64,000 bases of DNA from the NCBI GenBank assembly GCA_963210315.1, contig OY723278.1:1922001-1986000 (forward strand). The letters run 5' to 3'. A model generated the notes under the pieces. The model was not told where the DNA came from and did no database searches. It was given only the letters and a program-made list of their open reading frames with translations. The stretch's first letter is position 1. Every line of letters begins with the position of its first letter. Shown here piece by piece: positions 54,600 to 64,000 of this stretch. This DNA comes from Rhynchopus euleeides. Taxonomy: Eukaryota > Euglenozoa > Diplonemea > Diplonemida > Diplonemidae. Both the position numbers and the translations under genes were made by a program.

Positions 54600-56134
54600 G
54601 GGCGGGTCGAAAGCCTGTCCCAAAATGGGGTTTTTCGACATAGCAGCCGCGGCCCTCTATTTGACCTTCTGACCCCCCAGAACCCACCATACCCCGGTTT
54701 TTGGGCCCTAGGAGTCCGATTTTCGGGCTCCCGAGCCCCGGAAAGTCGATTTTTGATGATGTCAAAATTTTGTTCCCTATACTGCACCTCAGGGTCACGC
54801 ACGGGTTCGCCAGTCCACTATCAGCCCATGTGCAGGCCCACTTTCTCGACCTCCTCCACCCCTTCCTCCCCTGCGTCCTCAAGACCCTCCATAGGTGCCA
54901 ATCCTGCATCTTTCGACCCTCTTCCCACTCCAGCGTCGCACCAAACTGTTGAATGCGGGCAGCCACCATCTCCTTCTCTGTATACACTGCCAGATCATGC
55001 AAAGATGCATACTGATGCAGAGTGGAAACCGTCATCAACTTGCACAGTGTGCGGTGCTTGGCTGCAAGGGACAGGCGGCACAACTGGCCACTGCTCCGAC
55101 ACTGAGATGCTGGTCTGGCCAACGAACTCTTTGTAAGTTGAAAGGTCTCCTCTGTCGGGAGGGGGGTTTGCGAACCAACCCTCACGACTTGCTCATGGCT
55201 TGCTGAGCAGGGCGTGCAATGACTTTCTGATTATTCAGGACGTGCATTCGAAGCCCGCGCACTTCTTCTGTGAAATGGTTGTTGCGAGAGTTGCACTGTG
55301 TGATTCCTTGATCCCCTTCCTCGCCTCAGCGTACGGAGGACGCTTGAATGTCCCGAGCATATCCTTCGCAGCGTCTTTAGCCAGTTCCGCGCACTCGTCA
55401 TTTACATAAGGCGCGTGCAGCATAAATACCCGGACACTGTTCTGAGACCAGGTCCCACAGGACCCTGGTCTTGAGCGCCAGAAGAGAACCTTGATGATAA
55501 GCTCGGGCTCTGCGTTGCAGCTGGGTACTCGCTGCGCTCTTCCACCTCCCTTGACTGTCTGCATCCACAGGAGAAATGCTTCGCAGATAACGGCAGCAGT
55601 GGCAAGTGTTTAGTCGGGACAGTTTACCTGCCTTGCATTCTAAGAGAGCATTCTCATGAGGGCATCAACACTAATGCATCACTGTCGGCTATGATGACAT
55701 CCTCCCTGTTCCTGGCAGCTCCGAGTTCAATAGCAGGCCACCCAACGACTGTGTCAGATGGCAGTATTCGATGGCATCTTCTCACTGTCCGAATCGTTGG
55801 GATACGACGTTGTTTGTGGCGCGGATGAGCGGTTGCATCAGAAAATCACAGCCGCAGGATGGTGTGCGCTCGGACGTCCCAGGATGAGAGTGTTTTACTA
55901 TCTGCCCGTGGCAGGCGTCCGTGCCATGACCCGGAGGTGCAGTATAGGGAACGGAAAAATTGACATCATCAAAAATCGACTTTCCGGGGCTCGGGAGCCC
56001 GAAAATCGGACTCCTAGGGCCCAAAAACCGGGGTATGGTGGGTTCTGGGGGGTCAGAAGGTCAAATAGAGGGCCGCGGCTGCTATGTCGAAAAACACCAT
56101 TTTGGGACAAAAAAACGGGGCTTTCGACCCCCCC
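54600..56134. mobile_element. Long-TIR element E
   Basis: A 1535-bp element with ends GGGCGGGTCGAAAGCC and the matching GGCTTTCGACCCCCCC, flanked by TA (54598-54599 and 56135-56136), with C runs outside. The inverted repeats are about 200 bp (54600-54796 and 55927-56134). The interior has coding-like fragments on the - strand (for example YASLHDLAVYTEKEMVAARI near 54950-55010) but no intact transposase. It is almost the same length as elements A and C. Confidence 0.85.
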
Positions 56135-56136
56135 TA

Positions 56137-58692
56137 CCCCCCCCCCCTCCCCCCAGTTTAAGTGCCGAGGCTTTTGGCGGCAAGAATCAAGAAAGGCCGC
56201 ATCTGCTTATCTTATGCACAGGGCCTCAGCAGAGTTTGCTCGGTGCGGCCTTACACTCGGCATGTCCCCCTCCGCTGGACACAAAAAAATGTTGACGTGT
56301 GTGCGGTGAAGATCGGGCATATCTTCTCTGGGCAGCTTCATAGCAGAGGGTGGTGGTTGTCTCCGCAACACATGCATTTTGTGTTGGGGGGGCGTGCGTG
56401 ATGTGTCAGCACTCATCTCAGAGAAAACGATGCCATGTGGGGGTGGGGGGTGGGGTGGGTGTGTGCCCTTCGCCCAGTAGTGCAGAAAAGTGAGCCGCGT
56501 CGTCAACAAAATGGAGACATGCTGACACAGTTTTGGCACAGCGAAGGCCCCCTGTGGGTGGTCGGAGGCAGCGGAGGCGGGGTGGGGTGCGTGGGGGAGT
56601 TGTGTGTGTGGGGTCCCCCTTCCCAAAGTTCGGTGGAGGTGTCAAAATCTTCCGTCGGGCCGATCAATTCTCTTTTGCGTATTACCCCCTCCTCGTGCCC
56701 GTTTCTAGTGCGTGCAGCGGGGTCGCATCAAGGAGCAGATGGTGGTGTTGTGGTGTGTTTCGCACTTTTTCAAAAAAAATGGGTTTACGTGTGTGTGGAC
56801 AGTCACGGTTGCTGGCGGTTGGTGTTGTGAAAATCGCATCTTGAGAGCCTGCTCGGGTGGGGGGGGGGGGTGGGGTTTTTTTTGGAAGAATGCAAAATAC
56901 AGAACTTTTGAACAAAAAGTGGGGGCCTGGGCACCTCCCATGTACCCCCACCTCCCCCCCTCCCCCCCCACCCAAACAAATGGGTTTAACGTGTACCACG
57001 TGTGGTGTCTGTGAGGCGATTCTTCTGAAATGTTGTTCCAGTGATTTCCGTGTTCTTGCCTCCCGAGCGTTCTGTTCCCATGTTTCCCACCAAGGTGGAG
57101 GGCGCGCCACTGGGCTTCGGTTGGTAGCGTTCTTCTGGTGATAGTGTGCGAGGTGGATCTGATTGGATCTGTGACCGTGTTGCGTGGCCAAATCTTCCCC
57201 AGAAACCCTACCCACACGACCCGATAATCTGCCCCCATCCAACGGGTGTGCTCCTTGCTTAGACCGATCTGAGTGTTCTGAGCGGTTTTCAGCCAGAAGC
57301 TCGAACCGCATCGAACGATTTTTTGAACACCATGGAACAGCGTGGACGCCTCGAGCTTTTGAGGAATTCCCTTGTGGTTATTTCTCTACGGTGGGGGAAT
57401 CCCGAGAAGGCAAATCGGAAATGTCCGTAGTTTGGACCCCCCACTCTGAGGATGATTCGTTGATCGTGGTATGGCCGCATGATGAGCTCTGGAAGCGAAC
57501 CGCAGTGGTGTGAAGCTGGCAGACTCGCGTTCTTATGTGTCTTACGCCGCCTCTCTTCTTCTTGTCTTTGCAAGCGAGGGCTCGACCCGGCCCAGATGTC
57601 GAACAGAATAGTCTTGTTGGGATTGTGGGTGTTGTGAGCTCATCCAGCTCGTGCAATCCGGCAAACAGAGTTGGGAGTGCAGGTTGCATCACGAACAGGG
57701 TGTGCTCGGTGTGTTCTCTGCTGCGAAAAGAGACAGGCAGGCGCAGGTCTCGTTCATTTCGGTTCATCCAATTTGCACACACTCCGTGCACTGCAACTGG
57801 GGCATGATGGCCACTTTCGAGTCAGGTTGTTTCATTCAACTTACCAGCAAACATGACTGTGTGCGTGCCAGTGACATAGGTATTCATCGGCAATCCCTCT
57901 GGAACTAACTCGAAGCCCCAGTTTTGGTGGCCAAAACCCCAGCCATCAGCGCCAAGCAGTGTCGCGACGCAGCTCGTGGCCACCCCCAAGTGGACCTGTA
58001 TCTCGAAAGAAAGATTTGTCTCTGAGGGGAAGGTTGCCATTTGGGGAAGAACGAGCCTCTGCAGAAATACCTGAAGCTCTCAAATGAGCTTTACGAACTG
58101 CCGATACCAAAAAAAATCGCGGGGTGGGGGGTTGAAAAAACAGCACGGCAAAAATTGGTTTGTTGCCACATTTTGCTGTGGCGTCACGATCCGGCAGGAA
58201 TCACCAATATTCATTGGCAATGCCCGCCGTTTTTTCAGAAGGAACCTCTCACAGGCCAATACAACGCAGCAGTCGTTATCGGTATTTTCTCGCGATCGAC
58301 GAAATACCTGTTTTTCCTCTCCCTTCCGTTCAGATTGGCACCCCACACGGTTTTTTTTGGCAGAACCGACACCCCCATGTCCCCCCCATGGCGAGGTGCC
58401 ATGGGACGCAGTACCACCGCCATGTTACATTTGCAACAACAGAAAACAAAGCGGACGCCATGTCATACGACGTGTAAAAACGGCGCGGAAAAAAAATGAC
58501 AAATTGGAGGGGCGTTTGCCTTGCCATTGCACCTTGCTAGATGGATCATGTTGCCAAGGCCCCATTTCCCCCCCCCCCCCCCCCAACCCTTTCGCAGCAG
58601 CACCTATCGTGATGTCGAAGGATGAGTTCAGGACGAACGGGTGTATCCGAAAGAAACATGATGACCAGGCAGCCCCCACCCCACCCCCCCCC
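56137..58692. other. Long spacer, no gene recognised
   Basis: C runs after element E, G-rich patches near 56435-56460 and 56858-56870, then AT-richer sequence from 57100 to 58560. Several open frames exist but none carries a recognised domain. I see no clear inverted-repeat pair. A C run at 58567-58583 and another at 58682-58693 precede hAT 2. Confidence 0.4.
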
Positions 58693-58784
58693 CAGGGGTG
58701 TAAATAAGGCCGACTCCCGACTCGGGCCGGATTTTTTGGGGTTGGGAGGGTTGCCTTGCTTCCCTTAGGGAATGTGCAGTATTA

Positions 58785-58944
58785 GGCACCCCATGGCCAA
58801 AATGACCCCACTGCGATCCGCACAGACTCCAAATATTCAAAAGAAAGGGTTTTTGGAACACCCGAGGAGGGGGGGTCCCGATGGGTGGGTGGGGGTGTGG
58901 GGGGGTCCCGCTGGGTGGGGCATGGTGTGTGCCTCCCAGTCATC
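58785..58944. repeat. Segment shared with element F
   Basis: From GGCACCCCATGGCCAAAATG to GTGTGTGCCTCCCAG, this stretch matches 43561-43706 in element F, including GACCCCACTGCGATCCGCAC, with small differences mainly in the G-rich part. It lies in the 5' untranslated part of hAT 2. Confidence 0.75.
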
Positions 58945-59161
58945 TTCTTCATTACCGGTCTCTGAACTGGGGTGAGTTCATTGCCAAACCACTGCTGTGA
59001 ATACGGCGCCCCTTTCCCGCCCCTTTTGCCAGATTCTGGCAGCTTCCAAGAAGAGTTGTGTTCCCGCCCCCTTCAGGTGGTTGAGCATACCACAGCGCAC
59101 ACGTGCACACCCACACACACTCCACACAGATACGTCACATGCAACTGTTGCGACACACAAC

Positions 59162-59680
59162 ATGCCTCAGGTAGAGGCAGTAGTGTTTGACTCACAGCCA
59201 AATACTGCTGCCGTGAGTGAGGTGCTCGCAGCGTTTGGGGCGCTGCGGGCGAATGGGGGGTTGGCTGGGACATCCAACATGGCGCTGTCGTGCGGGTACG
59301 TCGCGTGCTTCTTCGCGGACCACCTCGCACGCGGGAAGACCCCGCAAGCGCCGAGTCGGTCCGCCCTGACCGAATGGTGGGCGACTGCTGGAGGTTCCAT
59401 GGGACTCTCCACGGCAGAGGTGGCCGCACGCACGACCGTGCTGCGCAACGGCGAGGAGGCAGTGCCCCTCAAGAACACCGAGGTGGAGCGGTGGGCGGGG
59501 TCCCTGAGGCACGTCACACCTGTCAGGGTCCTCACATTTATGCGTGAACCAGGGCCGCAAAGTGCACAGCTGTTGCTCAATGAGCACAGGCTGCCTTTAG
59601 TGACGGTGGTGTTCATCCCCTCCACGGGGCCCGTGGGCCATTTCTTTGCCATCCGGCTGAGGAATGCCGCAGCGCCCACC
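59162..59680 (+). CDS. hAT 2 first open frame, cysteine-protease-like layout
   Basis: About 173 residues from the ATG at 59162, opening MPQVEAVVFDSQPN, with CACACAG ending at 59129 as a possible splice acceptor. A cysteine in NMALSCGYVACFFADHL and a histidine in TGPVGHFFAIRLRN about 100 residues later resemble the Cys and His positions of papain-fold peptidases such as ubiquitin-processing enzymes. I cannot assign a family. It runs into a 21-C run, after which a +1/-1 frame carries the transposase. It may be the N-terminal part of one protein, with the homopolymer length in error, or a separate gene. Confidence 0.5.
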
Positions 59681-59700
59681 CCCCCCCCCCCCCCCCCCCG

Positions 59701-61968
59701 GTTGTTCTGTCGTGGGCTCGGCCGAAGGCCCCGGTCCTGGTGGCACCCTCTCCGACGTTCTACGAGAAGAAAGGCCACGCCTACTGCCGAGTGTGCGTTA
59801 CTGCTGTCGACAGCAAGCTGATCGCGAAGCCGAAGCAGAAGAACAAGACGCTCTACATCGACGGGAGAGTCCCATACCGCACTCCTGGTGATGAGAGAAA
59901 GTCGCGGGTGGCTCACCAGACGAGTGACTTCCACCTGACGTGTGAGGCTTTGCTGAACCGCCGGCCTGCCGCGCGCATGTGTGTCACAGCAGCGCTTGCG
60001 CTTGTGTCTGTGCTGCAAACCGTTGCAGCTTCATCTCCGCCTGGCCGTGACAGAGCGCCGATTGTGGTGCCCGAGCTGCAAGAGGAGGAAGTGACGAACG
60101 ACGAGCTCCGTCACGGCCTCTTCGCCTGGCACTCCCGGTTGTACGTGGACATCCGGGGGGGGCGGCCGCATGCGTCGATCATTGCGGGGCTTGCAGCAGA
60201 GCGGCTTCAAGGTGTTCCACTCCCTCCCAATAACCAATACCTCAACCGCCCCCACATCACGGCGATGTTAGAGGTGTGGAAGAACATGGTCGTTGCGGAG
60301 TCCATCGCGTCTGTGTCACGAACAGTTCAGGAGGGCATGCCGCTGTTTTTGCTCCTCGATGGCAGCGAGGTTGGTGGTGAAGAATCATACACGTTCCGCC
60401 TGCGATGGGTGTCGGACGACTGCCGTGTTGTAGAGCGCTGTCTTGGGCTTGTGAGTATCGAAGCTGCAGCAGCGAACGCGGACCAGGCCGACGGTGATGA
60501 CGCGGACCTCTCTGCGAGTGGAAAAACCCTCTTCGACATGTTAGTATCTCTTCTTCATGAATACGGTCTTCAAATCCAGCATCTGTGCGGCATCATCGCA
60601 GACGATGGAAGTGCGATCTCGGGGCAGAATACGGGGCTGCATGGTCGCATCGAGGAGGCAGTCGGTGCACCATCCCTCTACATCAAGGATGTCGGCCATC
60701 GCATCCAGAACTGTGTGGAAAAGCCGTTGAAAACTGACCCTGATTTCAAGTACGTCAGTGATACGGTGCGTGCTGTGCAGATCATCTTTCGCCAATCGGG
60801 GCTGATGCGGCGTACCTTGAAAAGGGCTGTCATGAAGAAAGGGGGGCGCGCGTACAAGCCATGCGGGTCGTGGCGGATCCGCTGGCAAGCAAAGTGGTGT
60901 ACTTCGTTGCGGAAGGCGGGAAAAATGCGCGAACACTGGGTGACTCATCTGCGAAACGACCAACTTCACAGCCGTGCTGCATCTTCCAAAAACAAGACTG
61001 CTTCACAGAAGGGAGCCCGCACCAGGGCCCGTCGGGCGCTCGCGACAAGGCTGCAGGGCGCAAAGTTCAAGCGGGCGCTTGAGTATTTCAGCAAGTTTTT
61101 TGAACTTGCAAAGCGCCCCCAGCTTGTCGCTCAGTACCGCGCAGAACGGGGTGCCAATGTGATCCCCTACCTGCTTGAGGCTCAACTCCAACTCCGCGCA
61201 TTCGGGGAGATGAAGAAGAACTGGCGGCCTGGATGCCATGGCGAGCTGGTCAAAGGGCTGCACCCAAAGAGCATCCTCTGTGATCATTCCTATGCAGCAG
61301 CGCTCGTGGCAGGTGTGGCATACGCGACCGGTGTCACAGACAGCAGTGCAAACGAGCAGTTCGAAAGCCTCTACTACATCATGAACAACACCGAGGCAAC
61401 ATCGACTGCTATGGAGCACTGGCTGTACATCAAGGAGGGCCGGATTCGGGATGATGCAGAGCTCTCCTTTGCCAGCTTCTGGAAGCTACGCCAGGAAGAG
61501 CTGTGCTCCCGCCCCGACTACCTCCCCACACTCCGTACCATTCGCGGGGCACTCTGCATGGCGTCGCCGACGAGCTCGGCATGCGAGGGGGACTTCGGGA
61601 TCCTCCGGAACCGCACACCCGCCCAGCGCAGCACAGTAGGGGTGGAGAAGCTGAGCGACGAGCTGCTTGTGAAGCGCTGCGGCCCCGACCCCGATAATGT
61701 GGAAGCCACTCGGGATTTCATCCACCGGGGTATGCGCATATTCTTTGCTGAAAGACAGCGGCGGGCACCTGGTGGTGGGAGGAAGCGCAAGGCCGAAGAT
61801 GAGAGTGAGCCGCTCCACGACATCGCCAAGCGACTTCGTCAGTCTGAGATCGACATCTTCGCGGAGGAACCTGAGGAGGACGAGGAAGAGGAGGAGGACG
61901 AGCTGGAGGAACTGGAGGAGCTCGAGGAGGATGAGGAGGACGACGACGATGACGACGAGGAAAGTTAG
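59701..61968 (+). CDS. hAT-family transposase of element 2, about 755 aa, start unclear
   Basis: No ATG opens this frame, and it begins downstream of the 21-C run. A BED-like zinc finger comes first (HAYCRVCVTAV, then VAHQTSDFH). The core has LLLDGSEVGGEESY (first Asp region), IIADDGSAISGQNTG (second Asp) and DVGHRIQNCV. The C-terminal hAT dimerisation part contains TSSACEGDFGILRNR, providing the Glu. It ends in a long acidic tail of Glu and Asp (from about 61862). The frame has no internal stops and looks recently active apart from the missing start. The sequence differs greatly from the hAT 1 transposase, so this is a different hAT lineage. Confidence 0.82.
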   Translation, partial: VVLSWARPKAPVLVAPSPTFYEKKGHAYCRVCVTAVDSKLIAKPKQKNKTLYIDGRVPYRTPGDERKSRVAHQTSDFHLTCEALLNRRPAARMCVTAALALVSVLQTVAASSPPGRDRAPIVVPELQEEEVTNDELRHGLFAWHSRLYVDIRGGRPHASIIAGLAAERLQGVPLPPNNQYLNRPHITAMLEVWKNMVVAESIASVSRTVQEGMPLFLLLDGSEVGGEESYTFRLRWVSDDCRVVERCLGLVSIEAAAANADQADGDDADLSASGKTLFDMLVSLLHEYGLQIQHLCGIIADDGSAISGQNTGLHGRIEEAVGAPSLYIKDVGHRIQNCVEKPLKTDPDFKYVSDTVRAVQIIFRQSGLMRRTLKRAVMKKGGRAYKPCGSWRIRWQAKWCTSLRKAGKMREHWVTHLRNDQLHSRAASSKNKTASQKGARTRARRALATRLQGAKFKRALEYFSKFFELAKRPQLVAQYRAERGANVIPYLLEAQLQLRAFGEMKKNWRPGCHGELVKGLHPKSILCDHSYAAALVAGVAYATGVTDSSANEQFESLYYIMNNTEATSTAMEHWLYIKEGRIRDDAELSFASFWKLRQEELCSRPDYLPTLRTIRGALCMASPTSSACEGDFGILRNRTPAQRSTVGVEKLSDELLVKRCGPDPDNVEATRDFIHRGMRIFFAERQRRAPGGGRKRKAEDESEPLHDIAKRLRQSEIDIFAEEPEEDEEEEEDELEELEELEEDEEDDDDDDEES

Positions 61969-62265
61969 ATTGTGTGTTACCCATCATGTTGTGTAAATAT
62001 GGTTGGAGAGGTCGGCTCCTGGGTTCGACCGCCTCCCCCTTTTTGCGGGTTTGCTGTTATTCCTTCCCCTGACCCCCTTTTGTCAGCGTTATGGCGCCCG
62101 AGGAGTCTATCACTGCCTCTCTGAGTGCCGCTGCGACCCCTTTCCCCTCTCCCCTTTTGTTCGTGGGCTGCCCCCTGTGAATGGTAGACTTACCTACAGC
62201 CCCTTGTTTGCCGCCAGCACGGAGCCAAGCAGCTCAACCCCGGCCGTGCGCGGTTTGTTTGCCCT

Positions 62266-62379
62266 AGAGCATTGTTGTTCGTGGAGTACGTGTCATTGTG
62301 CTAAGAGCCCGGAGAAGCAAAGTCGAATCTGCTGCGCTAGCCTCACCAAGCAGCCACAGTACTACAGGATGCGCGCAGG
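62266..62379 (+). repeat. 3' module shared with hAT 1
   Basis: Counterpart of 8050-8165. It starts TAGAGCATTGTTGTT and ends GCGCGCAGG, about 300 nt after the transposase stop, in the same orientation relative to the transposase. Confidence 0.75.
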
Positions 62380-62491
62380 ATTGAGTAGGGTTTGAGACCG
62401 CCCGCCCCCCACCCCCCCACCCCAGGTACCTTAGGTGACTGTAAATAACCGACTCCCGACTCCTGACCCCCAAACCTTATTTACAGCCCTG

Positions 62492-62995
62492 CCCCCCCCC
62501 CCCCCTACCCTCATCGCGCCTTCCTTCCCGAGGCTGTTGCAGACGCAGTGGCCGCCAGGCAGCTCTACCCTAGCCGCCACACACCCACCCCCCACACATC
62601 CCCAACACAGGTAGGGGGCACGGGGCCTGCCAACCCAGAGGTTTCCCCTCACCCCCTTCCCTGCACACCACACCAAAGCCGGCTCGACACAGGGCAAAGG
62701 GGTGCGACCTCCTGCGACAAGGGAATCACACACACCCCCTCCCCCTCCCTTGTTGGCAACTCCGTGACGTGCCCACGGGGGAGGCTTCCCCCCCCACTAC
62801 ACATCATTGCCCCCTGCCCCCCCCCCCTCCCTCCCACACAACTTCCCACTAGCTCCCCCCCCCCATCGCCCGCTTCCTTAATCCCAACCCCCTCCCCCCT
62901 GTGGGGGTGAGGAAGGGTGGCTTAGGAGTGTCTGCGGTGGCGTCCGGTGTGATCTCCTCCTTCTCTCTCACCATCCCCCCCAACACATCCACACG
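62492..62995. other. C-rich spacer and leader
   Basis: C run following hAT 2, then a strongly C-rich region with no recognisable gene. The last 40 nt form a pyrimidine-rich leader (CCTTCTCTCTCACCATCCCC) before the next ATG. Confidence 0.4.
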
Positions 62996-64000
62996 ATGCA
63001 CGTCAACACAGAGGTGGAGACGCTGCTCCGGCAGTGGAACCTCGATGCGTATATAGGAGTATTTGAGGAAATGGAGGTGGTCGATATGGACACATTGCAG
63101 TCGCTCACTGATGAGGATGTCGCGAGCATGATCGGTGCGAATATCGAGGAGCGGAATAAGCTCCGTCGTGCTCTTGGGCGTGCCTGCGAGGCAAGCCCTC
63201 CGAGTTACTCACACAGGTTCCGCCCAGACACATCTGGCGACACCGACCGCTGCCCCTCTCAGTCCAGCTCCGCTGCGCCCTCCTCCAACGACACGTGCCA
63301 CGGCTCCTCCGACGGGCACAACAACACCTCTTCCTCGTCACCCTCCCCTTTCCCGCGGCGGGGCAAGGCTGCAAACCACCCCAACGGGCAGCAGCAGCAG
63401 CACTTCGGCACCCCACCCGGCATGGCACGCTACCACAAGCTCCTGAAGAAGAAGGGGATGCTCCTCGCAAAGCCGCACGTCACCTCTGAGGAGATCCGTG
63501 ACGTGGAGCGAGAAATCCAGCAGGTCATGCGGGAGCTCAACCTGGAGGGCGCGCCGTTGGTGCACCCCCGCAGGGGGGATAAGGTGCGGATCATAGGCTA
63601 TCCCGGGTGCTCTGCGGAGCTGGGTAAGCTGAGCGGGCACAGTGCGGTTGTTATGACGGCCAGCTCGGAGGAGATGTGGTCTGCGGTGAAGGTGCGGCTG
63701 CAGCAGACGGGGGATGTCATCATGGTGCCTCCGCACTGCATCCAACACGCGGCGGAGTCGCGCCTGGCGCAGCGGTTTAAAGGCATGGTGGAGCGCGACG
63801 GTGCGGCAGGCGGTGTGTCGGCAGCTTCGCAGAAGAACTCCTCCAGGAGATCCACAGCGGTGCGCCGCGTTGTGGAGAGGGAGCGGCAGCAGCGGGCAGA
63901 CCCTTTCACCCTGCACGGCTTCCGGACCAACCCCATCTACGGGAGGCTCGCTGTGGAGCTGGTGCTGCAGCCGCACGTCAGCCCACAGCAGGTCTCCCCT
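62996..64000 (+). CDS. SAM-domain protein, 335 aa seen, runs off the edge
   Basis: The frame is open from the ATG at 62996 to the window end, so the protein is incomplete. Residues 1-62 form a sterile-alpha-motif domain (LLRQWNLDAYIGVFEEMEVV, then DMDTLQSLTDEDVASMIG), a protein-protein or RNA-binding module. A Ser/Asn/Pro-rich linker follows (about 63-145), then a basic helical segment (MARYHKLLKKKGMLL). From about 195 a small beta-rich region begins (GDKVRIIGYPGCSAELGKL), which looks SH3/KOW-like (inference). The rest is basic with FTLHGFRTNPIYGRL. The pyrimidine-rich leader before the ATG fits the other genes. Confidence 0.8.
   Translation, partial: MHVNTEVETLLRQWNLDAYIGVFEEMEVVDMDTLQSLTDEDVASMIGANIEERNKLRRALGRACEASPPSYSHRFRPDTSGDTDRCPSQSSSAAPSSNDTCHGSSDGHNNTSSSSPSPFPRRGKAANHPNGQQQQHFGTPPGMARYHKLLKKKGMLLAKPHVTSEEIRDVEREIQQVMRELNLEGAPLVHPRRGDKVRIIGYPGCSAELGKLSGHSAVVMTASSEEMWSAVKVRLQQTGDVIMVPPHCIQHAAESRLAQRFKGMVERDGAAGGVSAASQKNSSRRSTAVRRVVERERQQRADPFTLHGFRTNPIYGRLAVELVLQPHVSPQQVSP

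Larger units (their letters stand above)
58693..62491 (+). mobile_element. hAT transposon 2 in a C run
   Basis: The element begins CAGGGGTGTAAATAAGG and ends CCTTATTTACAGCCCTG, a near-perfect 17-bp inverted repeat, followed inside by GACTCCCGACT words at both ends. C runs flank both sides, so an 8-bp target duplication would be all C and cannot be confirmed. It carries two open frames, a protease-like one (from 59162) and the transposase (to 61968), split by a run of 21 C. Its 5' region shares about 150 bp with element F and its 3' region about 115 bp with hAT 1. Confidence 0.85.

Overview
The window looks like nuclear DNA of a GC-rich protist. Its protein-coding genes use mostly G or C at third codon positions and are separated by long C-rich spacers. 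All 14 host genes I can support lie on the + strand. Most are preceded by a pyrimidine (C)-rich stretch with an AG shortly before the start codon. Ten well-supported GT-AG introns occur in three genes, and every one begins GTATG. One gene joins a protein kinase, leucine-rich repeats and a dual-specificity phosphatase in one chain, a combination I recall from trypanosomatid phosphatase surveys ('kinatases'). Together these point to an intron-bearing euglenozoan, most plausibly a diplonemid, with one-way gene arrays and spliced-leader trans-splicing. This is inference; no rRNA, spliced-leader or mitochondrial sequence is present to prove it.

Layout of host genes, left to right: acetyl-CoA acetyltransferase (1998-3783, 4 exons); a small basic unknown (9297-9869); a PDXDC1-like PLP-fold protein (12674-16581, 4 exons); two unknown low-complexity proteins (17570-18490, 19885-20685); a DDX24/Mak5-type DEAD-box helicase (21109-23796); ribosomal protein uL29/RPL35 (24913-25485, 2 exons); a secreted astacin metalloprotease (25825-27585); a small CaaX-ending coiled-coil protein (28682-29158); an unknown (32270-32911); an EF-hand protein (35445-36857); the DPY30-like/kinase/LRR/phosphatase fusion (38710-41947, 4 exons); a coiled-coil protein (46013-47458); a Rab32-like GTPase (48988 onward); and a SAM-domain protein running off the right edge (62996-64000). 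The helicase (60S assembly) and RPL35 (60S subunit) are adjacent in function and position. Otherwise the genes do not form an obvious pathway, as expected of a polycistronic array.

The spacers are full of DNA transposons. Two large hAT elements (4556-8290 and 58693-62491) carry transposase genes and share untranslated modules although their transposases and termini differ. A 778-bp element (52910-53687) has termini like those of the second hAT. A separate group of elements has long or short terminal inverted repeats, TA flanks, and insertion into C-run/TA/C-run targets: 10432-11956, 33036-34182, 37483-38540 (with 37620-37984 nested inside), 43435-44319, 44322-45853, 54148-54597 and 54600-56134. 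Twice, two such elements abut and share one TA. A 2.4-kb element with palindromic TCGACAG arrays (49714-52144) sits at the 3' end of the Rab gene. I found no retroelement, virus-like element, rRNA, tRNA or CRISPR array.
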